Source: Anaerolineae bacterium
Lineage (GTDB): Bacteria; Chloroflexota; Anaerolineae; UBA1429
Length of the DNA stretch: 6,445 nt
Reading direction: 5' to 3'
Assembly: GCA_007123335.1 (NCBI GenBank)
Contig: SKLG01000061.1
Span: 1 to 6,445 of the forward strand
Position numbers and translations under genes: made by a program. Positions within the stretch are counted from its first letter, which is position 1; every line of letters begins with the position of its first letter. The notes under the pieces are model-generated. The model did not search any database. It was not told the DNA's origin and saw only the letters and a program-made list of their open reading frames with translations. Below, in pieces: positions 1-5,859 of the stretch.

Positions 1-1677
1 ACGGGTGGGAGTAGGCGTGGCCGTGGGCGGTGCATGTGTGGGAGTGGGTGTGCGCGTGGGCGGTGGACCCGCCAGCACATGGATAGAGCGCGCTAACAGA
101 CTTTCATCCGCCAGCTTGATGGCTGTCACCTGCACGGTGGCGCCCACCACGACCTTGCCATGGATCTCGGTGTTCCGGTTGAACGAGACACGCTGCTGAT
201 TCCGGTTGTCCGAGCGCTCAAGGACCCAGTAATCCCCGGCGACGGTCAAGATCCTCCCTATCAAGATCTCGGGTTCCATGACAATAGAGATACGCCTGGC
301 CTGCAACCGCCCGTTACAGTACTCGTCGGCCACAACCTGTGCTCGCGCTCCAACGATGCGTTCGCCGACAATCTCTGTGGCTTCGTCGACGTACACCGTG
401 CGCTCAGCCACTCGCCAGTACTCTTGGGCGATCTCCTGGATTGCACCGTTGAACTCGCGAACCTGTGGAGCGTATACCGTTATCGACTCGGCTTCAAGGC
501 GCCCATCTGGCTTTTCGATGGCCCGAATCATGACGCCGGCACCGACGACCGCAGCAGCGCGCTCCAGACTAAAGCGATTCGCGGGTATGCGAACCCATGT
601 GCCCGCGACAAGCCATCGCTCAGCGCCGAGCTGCTCAATGCAGCCCTCTATGCGCACCGTGATAGGACGGGGGGGAGGCTGCGGCGTAGGCGTCTCGGTG
701 GGCACCACAGGCGTATTCGTCATCGTCGACGTGGGTATCGCCGTTTGCGTCTCCGTGACCGTACTCGTTGCCGTGGCCGGCGATATCTCTACCTTGGCAG
801 GCACCGCCGTGTCTGTGGGGAGCGCTGTGGCCATGCCTGTAACCGTAACCGTAACCGTGACCGTAGCGCTAGCCGTGGGCGTGGCCGTGGCGGTTTCGGT
901 TGGCGGCGTCGTGACGGTGGGCGTCGCCGTGGCCGTCGGCATCGCCATGATCACTTGCTGGGTCGATCGGGGCGTGGCTTTGATCAACGGCGCCTCGATG
1001 AGCAGAAGGTGGTCTTCTCTAGGAACGCCGACGACTTGGACCCTGGTCCCCTCGGCAGGGATTCTGTCGCGCATCTCCTCTGGAACCTGAACCGGAATGC
1101 CGCCCACACGGAAGGAGAGGCCCTCGACACGGTCGACCTCTCCAGAGATGGTGATCTCTTGGTCAGGGGCGCGCTCGGTCAACGTCTCGACTTCGTCGAG
1201 CCGTCTTTGGTCAACCCTCTCCCTCAGGGCCTCTGACCTATCCAGAAACAGGGCCACGTCCTCTGAATGCCGCTTGACCGGATAGAGCGGATCTCCGGGC
1301 AAGGCCCCCTGGGCAACGGCCGTGACCGTAACAGCTACCGTGAAAAAGACGAGGACATAGGCTGCGATGGCCAGACCCCGCGAGGTCGACAGCGATAGCA
1401 GGCCCTGGAAAAGGCGTGACCATCCAGAGTGCCGAGCCTCCTCTGCCTCCCGCAGCCTGGCCGCTTCGGAAAGAAACCGAGTCCGGGCGCGCTGGAGCCC
1501 TTCTCTAGAGGGTGGGGGCGTCTCTTCCCAGCTCTTGCGGAACACCTGATACACGCGCAGCAGCGACTCTAGCGTTTCCCGCTGCTCTGGGAAACGCTCA
1601 AGACACTCTTCCATGCTGGCGCCTTGCCGGAGCAATGCCTCGCAGGCGGCCAGTGCGCTTTCGAGATCTTGAGGCAT
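1..1677 (-). CDS. Membrane protein with DUF5667-like region and four DUF5666-like units, probable regulator of the adjacent ECF sigma factor (C-terminus cut by window edge)
   Basis: The minus frame runs open for 559 codons from ATG 1677 to the left edge with no stop. The start follows GGGAG by 6 bases, only 13 bases after the sigma-factor stop, so the two are co-transcribed and probably translationally linked. Residues 1-80 are helical and polar, with a Cys-containing pattern (ACEALLRQGASMEECLERFP) frequent in Chloroflexota proteins encoded after ECF sigma genes. One membrane segment spans about 101-123. LPGDPLYPVKR (126-136) and the charged helix after it resemble DUF5667. Beta-rich units of about 60-70 residues at 174-233, 340-402, 405-467 and 468-536 resemble DUF5666. 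A Thr/Pro/Ala/Val linker fills 236-338 and a second begins at 538. Expected topology is N-terminus inside, beta units outside. By position it may be an anti-sigma factor, but no zinc anti-sigma motif (HxxxCxxC) is present, so that role is inferred. Confidence 0.88.
   Translation of the reverse strand, partial: MPQDLESALAACEALLRQGASMEECLERFPEQRETLESLLRVYQVFRKSWEETPPPSREGLQRARTRFLSEAARLREAEEARHSGWSRLFQGLLSLSTSRGLAIAAYVLVFFTVAVTVTAVAQGALPGDPLYPVKRHSEDVALFLDRSEALRERVDQRRLDEVETLTERAPDQEITISGEVDRVEGLSFRVGGIPVQVPEEMRDRIPAEGTRVQVVGVPREDHLLLIEAPLIKATPRSTQQVIMAMPTATATPTVTTPPTETATATPTASATVTVTVTVTGMATALPTDTAVPAKVEISPATATSTVTETQTAIPTSTMTNTPVVPTETPTPQPPPRPITVRIEGCIEQLGAERWLVAGTWVRIPANRFSLERAAAVVGAGVMIRAIEKPDGRLEAESITVYAPQVREFNGAIQEIAQEYWRVAERTVYVDEATEIVGERIVGARAQVVADEYCNGRLQARRISIVMEPEILIGRILTVAGDYWVLERSDNRNQQRVSFNRNTEIHGKVVVGATVQVTAIKLADESLLARSIHVLAGPPPTRTPTPTHAPPTATPTPTR
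839..862. repeat. Four tandem hexamers GTAACC (x3) + GTGACC inside the Thr/Pro linker
   Basis: On the plus strand the units are GTAACC at 839-844, 845-850 and 851-856, then GTGACC at 857-862. On the coding (minus) strand they encode alternating Val-Thr residues near positions 272-279 of the membrane protein. Because the unit is six bases, gain or loss of copies would keep the frame and only change linker length. Confidence 0.8.
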
Positions 1678-1690
1678 CTCGTACTCCCGC

Positions 1691-2236
1691 CTACTGCAGC
1701 CCCGGCGCCAGATGACGCCGCAAGGCTGCCAACGCGCGATATTGAAGTGATTTGATAGCGCCTTCTGTTTTGCCCATCACCTGCGCTACTTCTAGGTTAC
1801 TTCGCTCTTCAAAGAATTTGAGCACAATGACCATCTGTTGTTCTTCCGTCAGATGGATCATGGCCTTTTTTACGCGTTCGCTGCTGATACTGTCCTCAGC
1901 CTGCGACAGCACGTCAGGACTGCTGAGCGGCAATCGTTCATCCAATTCCTGAGTGGCATAACGTCCGTCGCGTCGAAAGTGATCCACCAACATATTGTGA
2001 GCGATACGGTAAAGCCACCCCGAGAATGATTGTTGCCAGGCCTTGTCCGCCCGAATAGCATTCAACATCTTGATAAAGACGCTGGCAGTGAGATCCTCGG
2101 CGAGGTCTTGATCCCCCGTATGATAGAGCATATACGAATAGATCTTGGCCGCGTAACGGTCATAAAGCTCGCCGAGGGCGGCCTGATCGTATTTTATGGC
2201 TTTTTGGAGGAGAGCCTGCTCGTCATGGAGTTCCAT
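1691..2236 (-). CDS. ECF-family RNA polymerase sigma factor
   Basis: This 181-residue protein has the full size and layout of an ECF sigma factor. Region 2 covers about residues 21-90, with a region 2.1-2.2 core LYDRYAAKIYSYML and DLAEDLTASVFIKML, and a region 2.3-2.4 stretch FSGWLYRIAHNMLVDHFRR that should contact the -10 element. A short acidic linker (about 93-125) leads to region 4 (about 128-175), LTEEQQMVIVLKFFEE then a helix-turn-helix EVAQVMGKTEGAIKSLQYRAL that should read the -35. The start ATG at 2236 is supported by AGGAAGAGAG (2254-2245) eight bases upstream. The next gene begins 13 bases after its stop and encodes a membrane protein that may hold or release this sigma factor. Base composition looks more AT-rich than the neighbouring genes. 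Its regulon and exact ECF group cannot be told from the window. Confidence 0.95.
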   Translation of the reverse strand: MELHDEQALLQKAIKYDQAALGELYDRYAAKIYSYMLYHTGDQDLAEDLTASVFIKMLNAIRADKAWQQSFSGWLYRIAHNMLVDHFRRDGRYATQELDERLPLSSPDVLSQAEDSISSERVKKAMIHLTEEQQMVIVLKFFEERSNLEVAQVMGKTEGAIKSLQYRALAALRRHLAPGLQ

Positions 2237-2292
2237 GGTGAGTTCTCTCTTCCTGATAGACGCGGTGGGAAGCCAAAAGATACGTCCCTGTC

Positions 2293-2308
2293 ATGATAGT
2301 GGTATCAT
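2293..2308. promoter_or_regulatory. Interrupted palindrome ATGATA-GTGG-TATCAT in the sigma-gene leader
   Basis: Two perfect 6-base arms are separated by 4 bases. It lies about 57-72 bases upstream of the sigma start codon and downstream of the predicted transcription start. It could be an operator or a small leader hairpin. It has no U-run after it, so it is not a convincing terminator. No protein can be assigned to it. Confidence 0.35.
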
Positions 2309-2358
2309 TCCATCGTATGGAGCGCCAAAAGCAGACGGGGTAACAACCAATCAACCTC

Positions 2359-2388
2359 AAGTTACCACAGGCGGCACCACTCTGTCAA
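2359..2388 (-). promoter_or_regulatory. Sigma-70-like promoter for the ECF sigma operon
   Basis: Read on the minus strand, a perfect -35 TTGACA (2388-2383) is followed by an 18-base spacer and a weak -10 TAACTT (2364-2359). The -10 is preceded by TGG, an extended -10 signature (TGn). Transcription would start near 2352, giving a leader of about 115 bases. This suggests housekeeping transcription of the sigma operon; an additional self-recognised ECF promoter is not excluded. Just upstream of the -35 is a CTTGA-N3-TCAAG inverted repeat (2392-2404). Confidence 0.55.
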
Positions 2389-2418
2389 CCACTTGATATT
2401 CAAGCCATATCCGCTCTT

Positions 2419-3087
2419 TTACCGCTGTGTCACGATCTTGGCGTATACCCGATAGGGGATGCTTATGATCCTCTGACAGCGCAGACAGGCCATCTCCTGA
2501 TCGCCATCCTCATCCTCCATCGTCGCGCTGTCCTGTGCGTCCGGAAGCGGCTGTGGCGCCGGTATAAAGGGGCTCAGCCGCGCGCCACAGGGACACACAA
2601 AACCGTATAAACGAGCGGGGTTGCCATAGACCAGCCCATAGTCGGGGACGTCGCGGGTCACCACCGCTCCGGCGCCCACCATGGCCCACCGCCCCACGGT
2701 GACGCCGCACACGACGGTGGCGTTGGCGCCGATGGCCGCGCCCCTGCGCACCAATGTCGGCGCGATGGTCCAATCATCGGCCCGCTTCAGGCTGCCGTCA
2801 GGGTTGATCGCCCGCGGCTGTATGTCGTTGGTGAACACACAGTGAGGCCCGCAAAAGACGCCATCCTCCATCGTGACGCCCTCATAGACCGATACATAGT
2901 TCTGGATCTTGACCCGGCTGCCGATCTGCACCCGGGCATCGATATACACGCCTTTGCCCAGGATGCACTCCTCACCGATGACGGCCCCTTCACGCACCTG
3001 ACAGTGCTGCCATATCTGGGTTCGCTCGCCGATCACGGCCTCGGGCGCGATGCTGGCGGTGTCGTGAACAAAATAGGAAGGGGTCAT
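2419..3087 (-). CDS. Left-handed beta-helix sugar-nucleotide N-acetyltransferase (WbpD/WlbB/FdtC-like) with zinc-ribbon-like tail
   Basis: This 222-residue cytoplasmic enzyme should transfer an acetyl group from acetyl-CoA to the amino group of a nucleotide-linked amino sugar used for surface glycans. Residues 8-160 are hexapeptide repeats (IAPEAVIG, VREGAVIGEECILG, VQIGSRVKIQN, VTVGRWAMVGAGAVV), which fold as a trimeric beta-helix. The run KIQNYVSVYEGVTMEDGVFC (60-79) and FTNDIQPRA (85-93) are hallmarks of the WbpD/WlbB/QdtC/FdtC group. The end, GNPARLYGFVCPCGARL, gives Cys165 and Cys167, and CLRC gives Cys201 and Cys204, a likely zinc ribbon split by an acidic stretch (about 183-197). The start at 3087 follows AAGGAG (3101-3096) with an 8-base gap, a very good ribosome site. 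No sugar dehydrogenase, aminotransferase or glycosyltransferase lies in the window, so the exact substrate is open. Confidence 0.9.
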   Translation of the reverse strand: MTPSYFVHDTASIAPEAVIGERTQIWQHCQVREGAVIGEECILGKGVYIDARVQIGSRVKIQNYVSVYEGVTMEDGVFCGPHCVFTNDIQPRAINPDGSLKRADDWTIAPTLVRRGAAIGANATVVCGVTVGRWAMVGAGAVVTRDVPDYGLVYGNPARLYGFVCPCGARLSPFIPAPQPLPDAQDSATMEDEDGDQEMACLRCQRIISIPYRVYAKIVTQR

Positions 3088-3292
3088 AAACTCTGCTCCT
3101 TATACTGCGTTCAGCAATAAGTGTACTCGGCGCGCGATGATAGGTCCAAAAAGACATCAAGTTCGGTATGAGCAAGGGTAGCCCGAACACCTCGACATGG
3201 TCGTCATCTGCCACGAGACGCTGCGGCATTCTGGCCTACACAGTGCATAGGCTGGGAAGAGAATGTCATGCGCACTCGTATAATATCGCAAG

Positions 3293-3321
3293 TTGACTGG
3301 ACTCGATGATAGGACTAGGAT
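3293..3321 (+). promoter_or_regulatory. Sigma-70-like promoter for the phosphatase gene
   Basis: TTGACT (3293-3298, five of six consensus) is followed by a 17-base spacer and TAGGAT (3316-3321, four of six). Transcription would start near 3328 and leave a leader of about 150 bases that contains several short inverted repeats. It is the best plus-strand match in the spacer. Confidence 0.5.
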
Positions 3322-3444
3322 CATAGAGTTAGGAACAGGTGCGCCTCTGGCTACGCCAGACTTGATTCTTGGCGGTACATGGCTCATCGCGGAGACCGCT
3401 CTGTAGACGATGGTATCCGATTTGACGGTTCATGACAACCTCAC

Positions 3445-3468
3445 CGCTCTCGGCCAAGCCAGGGAGCG
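3445..3468 (+). promoter_or_regulatory. Leader hairpin that buries the only SD-like sequence before the phosphatase start
   Basis: CGCTCTC (3445-3451) pairs with GGGAGCG (3462-3468) with one G-U pair; inside it GGC (3452-3454) pairs with GCC (3458-3460) around a CAA loop, leaving A3461 bulged. The purine run AGGGAG (3461-3466) lies within the right arm and ends 14 bases before ATG 3481. The stem could hide the ribosome site or act as a weak attenuator. The following bases CCTTGTTA are a poor U-tract, so a classic terminator is unlikely. Confidence 0.4.
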
Positions 3469-3480
3469 CCTTGTTACAGA

Positions 3481-5859
3481 ATGAGAACGATGGTGGCCAA
3501 GAGTCATTCAGCACCTTCCTATAACGAGCCCGATAGCGGCGGCACCCACCCAGCACGTCTGCGTGGGCGCCTCCTTATGCTCGCCCGTATGGCATGGGCC
3601 TTGTTCTTTATCTTTCCCATCGCCCTGTTCATCTTGGCAACGTTCTTTTTCCTGCGCACTCGAGATCTCTCGGCAGCCAGTACCGTCTATCTGGTCATTC
3701 TCGATGTATTTTTCGTGGCCGGGTATGCGTTGGTGGCTCTATTCATCGCCTGGCGTCGCTCCAACGACTGGTTCGCGCTGTTTCTATCCGTCGCCATGGT
3801 CATGACCGCGACGCGCTTTAGCCATCAGATCGCTTTTCTGAGCGAGGTCAGCCCAGGCTGGAGCATAGCGGTGAGGCTGACCCATTTCTTTGGCGCATTT
3901 GGAAGCCTGCTATTCCTGTATGCCTTTCCCGATGGCCGGCTGGTGCCGCGTCGGCTGTGGCCGATGCTGATCGTCTGGTTTCTGTGGGTGATGGTTTGGC
4001 AATGGGCTCCGCAAGGCGTCAACCCGGTGTATCAGCTTCCGTTGGCGGCGCGCCTGTTTGATCTGGCGCTGTTGAGCACCGGCATTTACGCCCAGCTCTA
4101 TCGCTATCGCCACGACGCCGACCCGGTGCGCAAGCAGCAGACCAAATGGGTGGTCTATGGCGTCACGGTGGCCATCGCCGGGTACTATGGGCATCGTCTT
4201 TTCGTCCTCCTGGCTCCTGAGCTGATGGAGCCCGTTCTCCATCAGATGATTGGGGATACCCTGTACCACGCTTTTCTCCTGCTCATTCCCCTTTCCATCG
4301 GGGTCTCTATGCTGCGCTATCGGCTGTGGGATATCGACCCGCTCATCCACGACACGTTGGTCTATGGCACCCTCACGGCGATCTTGACGGCGATCTATGT
4401 CGCCAGTGTGGTGGTGTTGCAGCGTGCGTTCCGCATCATCAGCGGTCAGCAGTCGGATCTGGCGCTGGTGGCCTCTACCCTGCTCATCGCCGCCCTCTTT
4501 CAGCCCCTGCGCCGTCGGGTGCAGATCGACATCGATCGCCGCTTCTATCGGCAGGAGATTGACGTTCGAGAGGCGCTGGAGGCCTTTGCCCAGCAGATAC
4601 GGACGATCATCGTCCTCGATGAGCTGCTATCGGCCCTCGCGGAACGCGTGGTGGAACTGACCCGCACGAGCCACGCCGTCGTCTATTTGCCCGACGACGA
4701 GGGCGCGCTGACGCTGGCCGAGCAGCGTCAGTCTTTCGATGCTGCTCGGCGGCGCTCGCCTTGTCCACCGCCGCTCCTTCTGCCGATCGAGGCGGACCGC
4801 ATGCCCATGGACCGACCGCTGGCGCAATCCCATGACAGCGTGTTCGCCCTCCTTGTACCGCTGGTTGCCCCACCCTCATCGGCGCAGGGCGATCCCGAAC
4901 TGGTGGGCGTGCTGGCGCTGGGGCAACGCCTGGATGGCCGGCCCTATTCGTCCGGGGAGCAATCTTTGCTGACCATGTTGTGCGATCAGGCGGGCACAGC
5001 GTTGCACGTTGCCCAGTTGGTGGCCGAAAAACAGGCCGTCGAACAAGAACTGGCGGCGGCCTGGCGCATTCAACAGAGCTTTTTGCCCCAGGATCTGCCC
5101 GAGATTCCGGGCTGGCAGTTGGCCGCCACGCTTCATCCGGCCCGAGAGACATGTGGCGATTTTTACGACGTGATCCCACTGCCCGGTGGGCGAATGGGTT
5201 TGCTCATCGCCGATGTGGTCGACAAGGGGATGGCCGCCGCCCTTTACATGGCGCTCAGTCGCACCATCCTGCGCACCTATGCGCTACGCTATGAGGCTCA
5301 TCCCGCCCTCGTGTTCCAGGAGGCGAATGCGCGGATGGTGCTGGATACCCAGGGAGGGCATTTTGTCACCCTCTTTTATGGTATCCTCGATCCTGTTCGG
5401 GGCACTCTGGTCTATGCCAATGCCGGTCACAGCCCGCCCTATCTGCTGTCGTCCCACGACGAGGACGCCGCTCCGCGTCCGCTCGTGCGCACCGGCGTGC
5501 CATTGGGCATCCTGCCCGACGCCACATGGGAGCAGGAGACGGTGCACCTGACCCCCGGCGATAGCCTGGTGCTGTATACCGATGGCATCACCGAGGCCCA
5601 GGATCGGCAGCAGGTGGAGTTTGGCGAAGGGCGGCTGCTAGAGACGCTTCAACGCCATCGCGGACGATCGGCCCAGGAGATCCAGCAGGCGGTGTTGCAG
5701 GCGGTGCGTGGGTTTATCGGCGGCGCCGCGCCGTCGGACGACATGGCGCTCATGGTCCTCATGCGCCCGCCGCTTGCTCCCCCCAAAGGCTCTCGGCAGG
5801 ACGTGTTGGAAGATGAAGCATCTCTTGAGGGTCTTGGGGAGGCGGCTGGCCGTAGATGA
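3481..5859 (+). CDS. Multi-pass membrane sensor with GAF-like domain and SpoIIE/RsbU-type PP2C serine phosphatase
   Basis: This 792-residue membrane protein probably dephosphorylates a Ser/Thr-phosphorylated partner in response to a membrane or small-molecule signal. Residues 39-340 hold about eight or nine hydrophobic segments, with FPDGRLVPRRLW (149-160) and RYRLWDIDPLIHDTLVYG (279-296), a module usually seen before histidine kinases in Chloroflexota. Residues about 370-515 form a divergent GAF-like domain. A linker helix (515-545, including AWRIQQSFLPQDLPEIPGW) precedes the PP2C domain (about 547-761). Its metal-binding acidic residues are present: Asp560 in CGDFYD, Asp578 in IADVVDKG, Asp701 in YTDG, and Asp753/754 in SDDMALMVL; YANAGHSPPYLL (645-656) also fits. 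No histidine-kinase domain is present. No start codon lies upstream in frame (TGA at 3433-3435). ATG 3481 lacks a close SD, so ATG 3490 is an alternative. The stop overlaps the next start. Confidence 0.93.
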   Translation: MRTMVAKSHSAPSYNEPDSGGTHPARLRGRLLMLARMAWALFFIFPIALFILATFFFLRTRDLSAASTVYLVILDVFFVAGYALVALFIAWRRSNDWFALFLSVAMVMTATRFSHQIAFLSEVSPGWSIAVRLTHFFGAFGSLLFLYAFPDGRLVPRRLWPMLIVWFLWVMVWQWAPQGVNPVYQLPLAARLFDLALLSTGIYAQLYRYRHDADPVRKQQTKWVVYGVTVAIAGYYGHRLFVLLAPELMEPVLHQMIGDTLYHAFLLLIPLSIGVSMLRYRLWDIDPLIHDTLVYGTLTAILTAIYVASVVVLQRAFRIISGQQSDLALVASTLLIAALFQPLRRRVQIDIDRRFYRQEIDVREALEAFAQQIRTIIVLDELLSALAERVVELTRTSHAVVYLPDDEGALTLAEQRQSFDAARRRSPCPPPLLLPIEADRMPMDRPLAQSHDSVFALLVPLVAPPSSAQGDPELVGVLALGQRLDGRPYSSGEQSLLTMLCDQAGTALHVAQLVAEKQAVEQELAAAWRIQQSFLPQDLPEIPGWQLAATLHPARETCGDFYDVIPLPGGRMGLLIADVVDKGMAAALYMALSRTILRTYALRYEAHPALVFQEANARMVLDTQGGHFVTLFYGILDPVRGTLVYANAGHSPPYLLSSHDEDAAPRPLVRTGVPLGILPDATWEQETVHLTPGDSLVLYTDGITEAQDRQQVEFGEGRLLETLQRHRGRSAQEIQQAVLQAVRGFIGGAAPSDDMALMVLMRPPLAPPKGSRQDVLEDEASLEGLGEAAGRR

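Larger units (their letters stand above)
3088..3480. other. Divergent intergenic region with regulatory signals and no supportable gene
   Basis: This 393-base spacer separates two divergent genes. Short open frames in it have no ribosome site or recognisable protein. It contains a plus-strand promoter candidate (3293-3321) and an isolated TATAAT (3279-3284) without a good -35. It also has a spaced inverted repeat GTTCGG/CCGAAC (3161-3166, 3183-3188), TCTGGC-TAC-GCCAGA (3346-3360), GCGG-AGA-CCGC (3389-3399), and a hairpin next to the phosphatase start. For the acetyltransferase, only weak minus-strand promoter matches were seen, for example TTGGAC-N18-TACACT, with six of twelve hexamer bases off consensus or nearly so. 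Confidence 0.7.

Noticed and set aside
5..199. Short plus-strand frame rich in Gly and Val at the left edge
   Set aside because: It is the reverse of the second Thr/Pro linker of the minus-strand membrane protein.
839..862. Possible CRISPR or telomere-like repeat from the GTAACC units
   Set aside because: There are only four six-base units with no spacers, and they are explained as Val-Thr codons of a linker.
160..1236. Plus-strand open frame of 358 codons, and an overlapping one at 278-1090
   Set aside because: Their products are Arg/Gly-rich or Val-rich low-complexity sequence made by reading the Thr/Pro linker backwards. The opposite strand carries a coherent protein with a start, an SD and recognisable domains.
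3279..3284. Perfect TATAAT on the plus strand
   Set aside because: At 16-18 bases upstream there is only GAAGAG-like sequence, and there is no TGn extension. The TTGACT/TAGGAT pair just downstream is a better promoter.
3346..3360. TCTGGC-TAC-GCCAGA as an intrinsic terminator
   Set aside because: No T-run follows on either strand and the stem is only six base pairs.
3157..3387. Minus-strand open frame of 76 codons in the divergent spacer, with neighbours at 2990-3229 and 3329-3556
   Set aside because: No ribosome site, no recognisable protein, and overlap with the promoter candidates and neighbouring genes.
4607..5179. Minus-strand open frame of 190 codons inside the phosphatase gene
   Set aside because: It is antisense to the GAF/PP2C region, Arg/Pro-rich, and resembles no known family; high GC explains the lack of stops.
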